Source: SHZI01 sp963802215 (lineage in GTDB: Bacteria; Pseudomonadota; Gammaproteobacteria; Steroidobacterales; GCA-2729495). From it: DNA of 64,000 nucleotides. Made by a program: the position numbers and the translations under genes. This document shows positions 32,680 to 40,248 of this stretch, piece by piece. Below the pieces are notes generated by a model. The model saw nothing but the letters and a program-made list of their open reading frames with translations, had not been told where the DNA came from and made no database searches. Positions within the stretch are counted from its first letter, which is position 1; each line of letters starts with the position of its first letter. The DNA is taken from assembly GCA_963802215.1 (NCBI GenBank), contig CAWDHQ010000002.1, positions 1,054,001 to 1,118,000 of the forward strand, in the 5' to 3' direction.

Positions 32680-33438
32680 TTAGGCGAACTGCGCCGGTTG
32701 GGACTGGCCCGCGCCGGCCTGCTGCGTGCGGCCGGCCTCCCGCTGGGCTTCCACGGCGCGTGGGAAGAGCGCCTCGTTTTCCTTGTACATGTGCTCCTGG
32801 AGGTCCCGGTCGAATTCCCGGAGGAGATCCAGCATCGCGCCGGCGCTCGACGGCGTCGCGTAGTCGTCGGTGAGCTCGCGGAAGCGGAGGAGGGCGCGCT
32901 CCGCCAGTGCATGGTCGTTCTCCATGCAGGCGATGGGTCCACCGACGGCACTGCCGCAGCGGGTGGCAACCACCGTGCCGGCAGCCAGTCCGCGGATCAG
33001 GGGAAACAGCGCTTCTTCCTCGTGGGCGAGGTGGGTGAGGAGTTCGTCGGCCAGCTGGTCGATGCCCTCGCGGAGTTCAATCAGCCGAGGGTCGTCCGGC
33101 GCCGAGCCGGCGGCCTCCGCAGCGAGCGCCCGGAGTCGCGGCAGCTGGTCCCGCAGGCCGGCGTGGTAGACCTCCTCGAGGTGCGTGACGAAATCCGGCA
33201 GCGGCATGCCAAGGAACGGAGTGATATCCAGCGGCGGCGGCGCCTTGACGACGTTCGCCGGCGCGAGCATGGCGAGCAGGATCCCGGGATTCAGGCCCCA
33301 GGACAAGCACAGCTGGCTGATCGTCAGCGACGCGTCGTCCCCGTCCCGGAAGATGCCGGACGACTTCAGGATCTGCATGAGGGCCGGCGGGCCTTCCTGG
33401 AGTTCGCGGATGGTGGTCTGGGCGCCAAGGTTCAGCAC
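32680..33438 (-). CDS. hemerythrin-domain protein with ScdA-type N terminus (iron-centre repair-like)
   Basis: The 252-residue protein has an N-terminal DUF542/ScdA_N-like segment (TTIRELQEGPPALMQILKSSGIFRDGDD). The hemerythrin four-helix bundle carries metal-ligand candidates in FVTHLEEVYHAGL, LLTHLAHEEEALFPLI, CMENDHALAER and LQEHMYKENEALFP. This domain order resembles RIC/YtfE di-iron proteins, which protect or repair iron-sulfur centres under nitric oxide stress. The cysteine pair usual in the ScdA N terminus is not complete here, so the repair role is tentative. It starts at GTG 33438, eight bases after AGGAGG. Confidence 0.83.
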   Translation of the reverse strand: MLNLGAQTTIRELQEGPPALMQILKSSGIFRDGDDASLTISQLCLSWGLNPGILLAMLAPANVVKAPPPLDITPFLGMPLPDFVTHLEEVYHAGLRDQLPRLRALAAEAAGSAPDDPRLIELREGIDQLADELLTHLAHEEEALFPLIRGLAAGTVVATRCGSAVGGPIACMENDHALAERALLRFRELTDDYATPSSAGAMLDLLREFDRDLQEHMYKENEALFPRAVEAQREAGRTQQAGAGQSQPAQFA

Positions 33439-33515
33439 GGTTACATCCTCCTGCGGGGACAGTGCCCGTTTGGGGCGGGGCGGGACATAAGGGTTTGTAC
33501 GAACGCCGCGTACCG

Positions 33516-33872
33516 TCAGCCAGCCTTGCGCTTCCTGCGACCGGTCCCACGATGGCCAATGGGCACCACCCGTACTGCCACCCGCTCCCGCTTCTGGAGG
33601 TGGTGGAGAATGGCAAACAGCCGTTCGGCATGCGGATTGCCACTGACACTAAGCATGCGCATCAAGCTCTTAGGGGAGGTTTGTACGGCCTTGCCGAGAT
33701 TGCCGAAACCCAGCGTGCCATTGATAAGATCCCGAAGCATGGCCTTGCCCGTGGCGAGGTCCCCGGAGTGGAGGCAGCCTATAGCCTCCTCGAGGTATGC
33801 CACGCGGAAAGCCCGGTCATTACGGAGTTCGTCACCGAGCGTCTCGCGAAATGCCCGTGTAACTGGCATCAC
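33516..33872 (-). CDS. HigA-like addiction-module antitoxin
   Basis: The 118-residue protein begins at GTG 33872 (or ATG 33869), directly after the toxin stop. It resembles the short 'addiction module antidote' family: LGDELRNDRAFRVAYLEEAI, GDLATGKAMLRDLINGTLGFGNLGKAVQTSPKSLMRMLS (helix-turn-helix) and GNPHAERLFAILHHLQKRERV, with a very basic tail. It should bind the upstream toxin and their common promoter. The toxin-first order is that of HigBA modules. Confidence 0.8.
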   Translation of the reverse strand: MMPVTRAFRETLGDELRNDRAFRVAYLEEAIGCLHSGDLATGKAMLRDLINGTLGFGNLGKAVQTSPKSLMRMLSVSGNPHAERLFAILHHLQKRERVAVRVVPIGHRGTGRRKRKAG

Positions 33873-34235
33873 TCAGGGTTCCAGCGTCTTGCGCAGTTGG
33901 TAGTCCCGCCAGCGCTCCTGCGCCAGCCTGATGTCCGAGGCTTGCCGGCGTTTGATCCCGCCGGCGAGAAGGACGACAACTTCATGGCCATCCCTGCCGA
34001 AGTAGATCCGGTACCCGGGCCCGGCGTGAAGCCGGATCTCGACAACGCCCAGTCCCACACCATGGTGATCGCCGGTATTCCCGGCTGCGAGCCGCTGAAG
34101 CACAGCGGCGACTCGTGCCCGCGGGGCTGGATCGAGATCTCGAAACCACTTCCGAAACGGGCTGAAGCCATCAGCGGTCAGGTACTCCCGGACGTCGCGC
34201 ACGTCATTGGTACCACGGAGGTTACTAATTGGCAA
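33873..34235 (-). CDS. RelE/HigB-like toxin (addiction-module killer protein)
   Basis: The 120-residue protein (TTG start at 34235) contains the family blocks VREYLTADGFSPFRKWFRDLDP, RVAAVLQRLAAGNTGDHHGVG, VVEIRLHAGPGYRIYFGR, VVLLAGGIKRRQASDI and ERWRDYQLR. These are typical of RelE/ParE-fold killer proteins of about 100-110 residues. A GTG at 34202 would give 109 residues, nearer to the family norm; neither start has a clear ribosome site. RelE-type toxins cut mRNA on the ribosome. The antitoxin gene abuts it. Confidence 0.83.
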   Translation of the reverse strand: MPISNLRGTNDVRDVREYLTADGFSPFRKWFRDLDPAPRARVAAVLQRLAAGNTGDHHGVGLGVVEIRLHAGPGYRIYFGRDGHEVVVLLAGGIKRRQASDIRLAQERWRDYQLRKTLEP

Positions 34236-34343
34236 GGTATCCAGCGTGGCTGCTGACGTTGCCTTTGTCGCCTGACGAAAGTGCCCGAAATCACTGGAAA
34301 CGCCGGTAAGCTAGGCGCATGACGGCGCGGCGAGGTCCCGGCA

Positions 34344-34838
34344 ATGACGACTCAACCGAACTCCGTGTTGGGCCTGTGGTCCAGGTTCGCGACCGTGCCT
34401 GGCGGCAAGTGGCTGTTCAGCCGCCTGATCTGCCTCAAGGCGCCGTATTTCTCCTCGGTACGACCCCGGTTCGTCGCCCTCCGGCCCGGCTACTGCGAGG
34501 TCGCGATCCGCAAGCGCCGTGCGGTGACCAACCACCTGGGCACGGTCCACGCCATCGCCATGTGCAACATGGCGGAACTGGCCGCCGGGATCCTGAGCGA
34601 GGCGACGGTCCCGGGGAGCCACCGCTGGATTCCGAAGGGGATGAGCGTTGAGTACCTGACGAAGGCGGGCAGCGACCTCCGTGCCGTGGCCGAGCTGCCC
34701 GCCATTCCCGACTTCGGTCCCGCCGCGGAACTGCCCGTGCCGGTGACCATCACGGACACACAGGGCGAGGAGGTTTGTCGCGCCGTGATCCGGATGTGGG
34801 TTTCGCCCCGGAGGAAGGACCATGCGCAGGCGGCTTGA
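34344..34838 (+). CDS. DUF4442 hot-dog-fold thioesterase-like protein
   Basis: The 164-residue protein matches DUF4442: APYFSSVRPRFVALRPGYCEVAIRKRRAVTNHLGTVHAIAMCNMAELAAG and VEYLTKAGSDLRAVAELP, the central helix and strands of a hot-dog fold. Members are PaaI-like acyl-CoA thioesterases; the acyl substrate is unknown. No signal peptide. The 3' end overlaps the next gene by 17 bases, which suggests coupling, though that next protein is exported. Confidence 0.82.
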   Translation: MTTQPNSVLGLWSRFATVPGGKWLFSRLICLKAPYFSSVRPRFVALRPGYCEVAIRKRRAVTNHLGTVHAIAMCNMAELAAGILSEATVPGSHRWIPKGMSVEYLTKAGSDLRAVAELPAIPDFGPAAELPVPVTITDTQGEEVCRAVIRMWVSPRRKDHAQAA

Positions 34839-35685
34839 GGCGCTGGTCGCAGTTCTGGCCGCGGTTCTGGCCTCGGTTCTGGCACCGCCAGTAGTGCTCG
34901 CCGGCCCGGACGCCGCCGGTGATCCGCCGGGGACCCTCGTCTCCGCCGAGGCCCTGGACCTGGGCATCCGCGGTGTCGGCGAAGTGCGGTTCGGCGCGCG
35001 CTTCCAGTGGCGGCTGGTCACGGAACCCCCCGACGAGCCACGGGCGGGGCAGGGGGTCAGGCACGGCGGGGTGTACCTCCAGTCGGTGAGTGGCAGCACC
35101 CGTCACCGGTTGCCGGAACCCGCCACCTACTCTTATGCCGAGAACGGACCGGCCTGCAGCGTCGTGCGGACCGGCGTCCACGCCATCCTGCGTTGCCTCC
35201 GGGACTACGTGTTCAACACGGAGACTGGTGCGGCGCTGGTACCGGTCTGGCCCCAGTTTGCCGATCGCGCCAATCCCTCACCGGCCTGGCTCGCGGAGCT
35301 GCCGCTGCCCTGGTGGCGCATCCAGGGCACCGCGGTCGCGGGCAAGCCCCTCGTGTTCCTGGACTACGGCTACGTCAATTACGGCCAGTACATCGAGTCC
35401 ACCGAGATCTTCCGTGGTCCCGCCCTGCTTGACCTGGTCACCGGCCGGATCGCCATCGCGCGGTTCGGCAGCAGCGCCGACGGCCCGGTCTACGACGCCA
35501 GCAGCGCGGCCGGTTCGGAGCCGGTCGCCCTGTATCCCGAACGGGTCACGGCCGACGCCGTGGCGGACCACCGGCGGGTCATCACCGTCCTGACCGTGTT
35601 CGACCGGTGCGCGGGCGCCGCTTGCCAGGGCGACCGGGTGCCCGGATTCCGCCGGGTGATGCCCCTGACCTACGTTTTCGACTGA
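34822..35685 (+). CDS. exported protein of unknown function
   Basis: The 287-residue protein has a signal peptide whose hydrophobic core (VAVLAAVLASVLAPPVVLAG) is coded by a triple 12-bp repeat. The mature part is beta-rich with recognisable but unassigned blocks: RFGARFQWRLVTEPP, YLQSVSGSTRHRLPEPATYSYAENGPACSVVRTGVHAILRCLRDYVFNTETG and YESTEIF-like strands (YGQYIESTEIFRGPALLDLVTGRIAIARFGSS). Four cysteines could form disulfides. GGAGGAAGG before the ATG gives a strong start. No known family is recognised. Confidence 0.65.
   Translation: MRRRLEALVAVLAAVLASVLAPPVVLAGPDAAGDPPGTLVSAEALDLGIRGVGEVRFGARFQWRLVTEPPDEPRAGQGVRHGGVYLQSVSGSTRHRLPEPATYSYAENGPACSVVRTGVHAILRCLRDYVFNTETGAALVPVWPQFADRANPSPAWLAELPLPWWRIQGTAVAGKPLVFLDYGYVNYGQYIESTEIFRGPALLDLVTGRIAIARFGSSADGPVYDASSAAGSEPVALYPERVTADAVADHRRVITVLTVFDRCAGAACQGDRVPGFRRVMPLTYVFD
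34848..34883. repeat. three tandem 12-bp repeats inside a signal peptide
   Basis: CGCAGTTCTGGC, CGCGGTTCTGGC and CTCGGTTCTGGC follow one another without gaps. They code for the repeating VLA-x core of the signal peptide of the gene at 34822. Each unit is four codons, so copy-number slippage would lengthen or shorten the hydrophobic core without a frameshift. Confidence 0.8.
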
Positions 35686-35722
35686 GCCGGGATCTTTCCC
35701 TGGGCGTCGCGGTCCAAGCGGC

Positions 35723-35959
35723 ATGAAAACCGTAGCCAGGGCCCTGCGCCGCCACCACCTTTCCCGCGTCAAGGACCGCTGGCGCGTCGTCGTGGCGAGC
35801 CATTCCTCGGTGTGCGGTGTGCCGCGGGATCCCGAGCGGGAGGTCGGCCGCCGGGCGACCACGGGGACGCCCTGCAGCTGCTGGATGTGCGGCAACCCGC
35901 GGAAATATTTCCGCGAGGAGTCGGTGCAGGAACGTCGCTGGCGGAACCCGCCGGAGTAG
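35723..35959 (+). CDS. small CSCWMCGNPRK protein, conserved unknown
   Basis: The 78-residue basic protein starts with KTVARALRRHHLSRVKDRWR and ends with TPCSCWMCGNPRKYFREESVQERRW. The C-x-C-x2-C-GNPR motif followed by a QERR end recurs in many short bacterial proteins of unknown function that I recognise by pattern, so the gene is probably real. The clustered cysteines could bind zinc. It has no signal peptide and no clear operon partner; the next gene converges. Confidence 0.7.
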   Translation: MKTVARALRRHHLSRVKDRWRVVVASHSSVCGVPRDPEREVGRRATTGTPCSCWMCGNPRKYFREESVQERRWRNPPE

Positions 35960-35982
35960 CAGCCGCCGGAGGCGGTTTCGGC

Positions 35983-36423
35983 CTACTCGTCTCCCGGCGC
36001 CACCGGCAGCACGCCCTGTTCACGGGCGTTGTGGAACAGGTTGCTCAGGGTCATCCCGCCGGCGAGGTAGAGCGTGGCGTAGGCGTCCAGGCCGAAATCG
36101 AGACGGTCGTAGATGAGGTGCCGGAAGGAGCCACCTTCCCGGGCGTGGGCACACAGTTGCCGGAGAACCCAGGCGGTAACGGCCAGACGGGTGTCGTAGG
36201 GACAGCCGGCCAGCAGCGCCTCCAGTTCGTCCTCGGTGGCGTCACGCTGTTCGGCCAGCTGGCTGCGGAGCCTCTGCCATTCGTCCGCGGTCAGCACCCG
36301 CCCTTCGCCCGTCCGGGCGACGTCCAACAGGGCGTTGTCGATCGGGTGCAGCCCTGCCGGAACTTTCTCCGCGACCTTCTTCGCGGACTTCTTCCTGCGC
36401 TTCCTGACGGTGCCGGGCGCCAC
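35983..36423 (-). CDS. hypothetical protein with lysine-rich N terminus
   Basis: The 146-residue soluble protein begins with a very basic stretch (VRKRRKKSAKKVAEK), then a mostly helical body (NALLDVARTGEGRVLTADEWQRLRSQLAEQRDATEDELEALLAG, FRHLIYDRLDFGLDAYATLYLAGG). The basic tail could contact nucleic acid. No family is recognised. It lies eight bases downstream of the dodecin gene on the same strand and may share its transcript. Confidence 0.6.
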   Translation of the reverse strand: MAPGTVRKRRKKSAKKVAEKVPAGLHPIDNALLDVARTGEGRVLTADEWQRLRSQLAEQRDATEDELEALLAGCPYDTRLAVTAWVLRQLCAHAREGGSFRHLIYDRLDFGLDAYATLYLAGGMTLSNLFHNAREQGVLPVAPGDE

Positions 36424-36431
36424 GGGCAGCT

Positions 36432-36635
36432 TCAGTCGTCGAGCACGAAGGTGACCAGCATGTTCACCTGGTACTCGACGATCTTGCCCTTGGAGACCCG
36501 CACGTGCTGTTCCTTGACCCAGGCGCTCCTGATGTTCCGCAGGGTCTTGCTGGCCCGGGACAGGCCCTTGTTCATGGCCTCCTCGAAGCTCTTCGAGGAG
36601 GTGCAGCTGATCTCGGAAACCTTGGCAACGGACAT
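36432..36635 (-). CDS. dodecin family flavin-binding protein
   Basis: The 67-residue protein is full length for dodecin. MSVAKVSEISCTSSKSFEEAMNKGLSRASKTLRNIRSAWVKEQHVRVSKGKIVEYQVNMLVTFVLDD contains the conserved S-K-SFEEA helix, the flavin-stacking tryptophan in SAWVKEQ and the YQVNMLVTFVLDD strand. Dodecins assemble as hollow dodecamers that store or buffer riboflavin, FMN or coenzyme A in the cytoplasm. It is followed by the basic hypothetical gene. Confidence 0.93.
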   Translation of the reverse strand: MSVAKVSEISCTSSKSFEEAMNKGLSRASKTLRNIRSAWVKEQHVRVSKGKIVEYQVNMLVTFVLDD

Positions 36636-36717
36636 GGTGCGCTCTCCCTGGTTCGTTCTTGTTGAGGCAGCGTCACTCCGAGGCTAGGCCCGCTGCCGCG
36701 GGCTGTCAACGAGCCGG

Positions 36718-38748
36718 TCAGCGTGCCTCCAGCACCACCACGCTCCGCGGCTGGCAGAGGTAGCGGGGCGCCACCCAGGTGATCTGCGCGTCCCGCGCGA
36801 CGATGTCCCAGGGGGATTCCCGCGCGGTGTCCGCCGCCAGGTGCCAGCGCCGGCCGGGAATGGCCGGGAGTTCCACCGACTCGCTCCGGTCCGACATGTT
36901 GATCAGTGCGTGCAGGTCCTCTTCCTCCGGGCTGCAGCCTGCCAGGGTGAAGGCCAGGTAACGGGACCCGTTGTTCCAGGGCGACTCACCCGGCAGGTTG
37001 CCGTGCCAGGCTATGTCCGCCATGCCCCGGGCCGGGTCGATGCGGCCGGTGAGGAACCCGGGCCGGGACAGGCTGGGGTGGCGGCGCCGCAGGGCAATCA
37101 TCTGCCGCACGAAATTCAGCATGTCCCCGTTGGTCTCCGTGAGGCGCCAGTCGAACCAGGACGTCTCGTTGTCCTGGCACCAGGCGTTGTTGTTGCCGCG
37201 CTGGGTGCGCAGCACCTCGTCGCCGGCCAGCAGCATCGGCGTGCCCTGGGACAGCAGCAGCAGCGCGATGGCATTGCGCGCGTACTGGCCGCGGAGGCGC
37301 AGCGTGGGCTCGTCCAGCGTCTCGCCCTCGGTGCCGCAGTTCCAGCTCAGGTTGTGCTCCCAGCCGTCCCGGTTGTCCTCGCCGTTCGCCTCGTTGTGCT
37401 TCTCGCGGTAGCTGACGAGATCGTGCAGCGTGAAGCCGTCGTGGCAGGTGATGTAGTTGACGCTGTGCGCGGGACGCCGGTCACTCGCCTGATAGAGGTC
37501 GCTGCTGCCCGCAAGGCAGGTGGCGATCTCGCCGGTAAGGCCCGACTCACCGCGGAGGAAGCGCCGCATTGCGTCCCGGTACCGTCCGTTCCATTCGCTC
37601 CAGCCATGCCCCGGGAAATTGCCCACGTGGTAAAGCCCCGCCGCATCCCAGGGCTCGGCGATCAGCGGCGTGCCGGGCAGAGCCTGCTCGATGGCCCAGG
37701 GCGCAGGTGGCTCTGCGAGCGGCACGCCGTCGCTGCCTCGCACGAATACGCTGGCCAGGTCGAAACGGAAACCATCCACGTGCCGCTCCTCCGCCCAGAT
37801 GCGCAGCGTCCGCAGGATGACCTGCATGACCAGCGGGTGATTGGTGTTGATGGTGTTTCCGCAGCCGGTGTAGTCGCGATAGTCCCGCCCGTCCCGGATG
37901 TAGAAGTCATCGGGCATGAGTCCCTTGAAATTCAACGTCGGTCCCCCGGTGCCGCCTTCCGCCGTGTGGTTCAGGACCACGTCCAGCAGCACGCCGATGC
38001 CGGCCGCGTGAAAGGCCTGGACCATCGCCAGGAATTCAGCCTCGTGGGTTGCCGGATCCGCTCCGGTGGCATACCCGGGGTGCGGGCTTGCCAGCGCCAC
38101 GGGGCTATAGCCCCAGTAGTTCGACAGGCCGAGCGCGGCGACCGGGGCGGGGACGTCCTGCCCGTCGAATGCCGCGACCGGCAGCAGCTGCACATGGGTG
38201 ATGCCCAGGTCCAGCAGGTAGGGAATCTTCTCCGTCAGCCCGGCGAACGTGCCTGGCTGGCACACGCCGGAGGACGGGTGGCGGGTGAAGCCGCCGACGT
38301 GCAGCTCGTAGATTACGGCTCCGTCGAGACCGATCGGCGCAGGGCGGGGCGCGTCGGAGGGCGGCACCACGACGCCCCGCATGCCGAGGGGGCCGCCGGC
38401 ACGCCACGCCTGCCGCCGCCAGCCGGCCAGGCTGACCGCCCGGGTGAAGGGATCGAGGACCTCCAGCCCGGTCTCACGGCCGTCGGCGTCCGGCAGCGTC
38501 ACGCGCCAGGTGTAGCGGGTGCCGGCCGGCAGCTTCTCGACGGCCACGTGCCAGAAGAAGGAGTGGCGATTCGCCGGCGGAGCCAGCGTGATTTCCTGGA
38601 ATGGCGCCTCATCGACGTCATCCCGGTACAGAAGCAGGGCCATCCCCGCGGCCTGGCGGCTGAAGACGGCGAAGTTGGTCCGCGCCCGCGTGAAGGATGC
38701 ACCGCAGGGGCCGGGCGTGCCGGCCGAGGTGGCGTACTTACTCCGCAC
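36718..38748 (-). CDS. glgX: glycogen debranching enzyme GlgX / isoamylase family
   Basis: The 676-residue protein has an N-terminal CBM48 domain (ASFTRARTNFAVFSRQAAGMALLLY) and a GH13 barrel: VIYELHVGGFTRHPSS, GVLLDVVLNHTAEGG, VDGFRFDLASVF (nucleophile Asp), PLIAEPWDAAGLYHVGNFPGHGWSEWNGRYRD (acid Glu region) and SVNYITCHDGFTLHDLVSY (transition-state Asp). A beta-domain ends it. GlgX hydrolyses alpha-1,6 branches of glycogen limit dextrin. The GTG at 38748 overlaps the HAD gene's stop by 11 bases. No other glg gene is near. Confidence 0.93.
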   Translation of the reverse strand: MRSKYATSAGTPGPCGASFTRARTNFAVFSRQAAGMALLLYRDDVDEAPFQEITLAPPANRHSFFWHVAVEKLPAGTRYTWRVTLPDADGRETGLEVLDPFTRAVSLAGWRRQAWRAGGPLGMRGVVVPPSDAPRPAPIGLDGAVIYELHVGGFTRHPSSGVCQPGTFAGLTEKIPYLLDLGITHVQLLPVAAFDGQDVPAPVAALGLSNYWGYSPVALASPHPGYATGADPATHEAEFLAMVQAFHAAGIGVLLDVVLNHTAEGGTGGPTLNFKGLMPDDFYIRDGRDYRDYTGCGNTINTNHPLVMQVILRTLRIWAEERHVDGFRFDLASVFVRGSDGVPLAEPPAPWAIEQALPGTPLIAEPWDAAGLYHVGNFPGHGWSEWNGRYRDAMRRFLRGESGLTGEIATCLAGSSDLYQASDRRPAHSVNYITCHDGFTLHDLVSYREKHNEANGEDNRDGWEHNLSWNCGTEGETLDEPTLRLRGQYARNAIALLLLSQGTPMLLAGDEVLRTQRGNNNAWCQDNETSWFDWRLTETNGDMLNFVRQMIALRRRHPSLSRPGFLTGRIDPARGMADIAWHGNLPGESPWNNGSRYLAFTLAGCSPEEEDLHALINMSDRSESVELPAIPGRRWHLAADTARESPWDIVARDAQITWVAPRYLCQPRSVVVLEAR

Positions 38749-39706
38749 CGAAGATCCGCAGCCAGTCGTAGCGCATGCTGACGACCAGCCAGCCGTTGGC
38801 ATTGGCGGCCTTCACCGAGGCGCCGTCCGGCTCGTCGTAGGCGTATTCGCGCTCGAAGTCGTCATGCCGGATCAGCACCTGCAGGTTCGGGACCCCGGGT
38901 TGCTGGCTGTACCGGAGCATGTCGATGTCGCCTCCCGAACGAACGTTGCCCACGGCCAGGATCGGGCGCCGTCCCACGTGCAGGTCGAATGCCAGCGGCT
39001 TCATCGGCCCGTCATTCAGTCCGTGCACGGTCGCCAGTCGGCGGAGGACCAGGCGCCCGTCCTCCTCCCGGAGCGTGCTGACCACGCTGCTGCCGAGCAC
39101 GTCGTCGGCCGGAATGCCGTACATGTCCTCTGCCAGCACCCTCGCCAGGTCGACGCTGCCGGTGGTGCTGATGAACACGCGGAACCCATTGGCCTTCAGG
39201 TGCGTGATCAGCTCGTGGATCGGACCGTAGGCCAGCTGCGTGTAGGGACGGTCGAAGCGGGGGTGTCGGGCGGTGGCGAAGTACTCGCGCACGTCCTGGC
39301 GGAAGGCGTCCTGGGTGCGTCCGGCGTGGGCCGCGGCCACCAGCTGGAACACATCCGCGTCGGTGGCTTCCTGCAGGTACTTGCCTCCGAGCTCGAGGGC
39401 TGCCACGTAGGGCATGCGGGTCCGCCACTCTGCGTGGTCGCCGGCCATGCCGCGAAGGCGCTCCATGGCGAACATGCCCTGGGCGCGGGGCTTCTCGGGC
39501 CAGAGGGTACCGTCGTCGTCGAAAACCGCGATGCGCTCGGAAGGTGTGACATAGCCGCTCCCGCCGGGGGCGGTAACCTCGGTGACGAAGTCGAGGATGC
39601 GCTGGCGCACCGGCGAGTCCCGCCAGCCGGGCAACGGCCCGGCGATGCCCCGGTCGGGCGCGGCCAGGGCCAGGACGAGGAGGATTGCTGCAGTTCGCTT
39701 CACCAT
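38738..39706 (-). CDS. exported HAD-family phosphatase
   Basis: The 322-residue protein has a signal peptide (MVKRTAAILLVLALAAPDRGIAG). HAD motif I is VFDDDGTLWPEKP with the nucleophile/acid DxD pair, motif II is VFISTTGSVD, and motif III/IV is ILAVGNVRSGGDIDML. The large insert between motifs I and II makes a C2-type cap. It is probably a periplasmic phosphomonoesterase; the substrate is unknown. The ATG at 39706 is preferred over 39715 because GGAA lies at a better distance. It precedes glgX with an 11-base overlap. Confidence 0.85.
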   Translation of the reverse strand: MVKRTAAILLVLALAAPDRGIAGPLPGWRDSPVRQRILDFVTEVTAPGGSGYVTPSERIAVFDDDGTLWPEKPRAQGMFAMERLRGMAGDHAEWRTRMPYVAALELGGKYLQEATDADVFQLVAAAHAGRTQDAFRQDVREYFATARHPRFDRPYTQLAYGPIHELITHLKANGFRVFISTTGSVDLARVLAEDMYGIPADDVLGSSVVSTLREEDGRLVLRRLATVHGLNDGPMKPLAFDLHVGRRPILAVGNVRSGGDIDMLRYSQQPGVPNLQVLIRHDDFEREYAYDEPDGASVKAANANGWLVVSMRYDWLRIFGAE

Positions 39707-39809
39707 ATCAAGCATTCCGGCGACTCATCCTGAGTGCGTCCGCTACCGAAGGCCGCCATTCCCGCCGGACCTGTTCCGGTGGCGCTGCGCCGGCAGTATA
39801 GTCAGGTCT

Positions 39810-40190
39810 GTGAAACCTGAAACGTCCCGCGTCACTGACCGGCGAGTGTTACTTGCCCTGCTGGCGGCGCTGCATTTCGTGGCGGCGCCCTGCGCCATGG
39901 CAATGACGGCAGACGCCGGCGAAGAGCCGTGCGAGCACTGCGGCGCCGGCCCTGACATCGGGCCCTGTGCGTCCACCGGGACGGACCCGGGCAGCGACGA
40001 CAACGCGCCCGCGCCCGGCAGGTACCGGCTGCCGGATCCTCCCGGGCTGACGGCCCTGCTGCCCGTCCCGGTCATGCTGGTGGCCGCCGGCCTGCCGCCC
40101 GCCAGTCCGGTGGACCGCATCGGTCGTGAAACCGGCCGGCACACAGGCGACCCCCCGCTCAACGTCCTCTTCGGGAAGTTCCTCAACTAG
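39810..40190 (+). CDS. small exported cysteine-rich protein of the copper locus
   Basis: The 126-residue protein (GTG start) has a hydrophobic export segment (VLLALLAALHFVAAPCAMAMTA) followed by EEPCEHCGAGPDIGPCAS, a cluster of three cysteines and a histidine suited to binding copper or forming disulfides. A proline/glycine-rich linker and a second hydrophobic stretch (GLTALLPVPVMLVAAGLPP) follow. It is 59 bases before the multicopper oxidase gene, so a copper-handling role is likely by context only. The family is not recognised. Confidence 0.6.
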   Translation: MKPETSRVTDRRVLLALLAALHFVAAPCAMAMTADAGEEPCEHCGAGPDIGPCASTGTDPGSDDNAPAPGRYRLPDPPGLTALLPVPVMLVAAGLPPASPVDRIGRETGRHTGDPPLNVLFGKFLN

Positions 40191-40248
40191 GCGGCTCCTC
40201 GGCGACACGCCGGCTCATCCGGGCCGGCCAATCTCGAGGAGACTGTCC

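Noticed and set aside
36841..38781. Plus-strand frame of 646 codons opposite glgX
   Set aside because: It mirrors glgX, which carries all GH13 motifs. The antisense translation has no domain.
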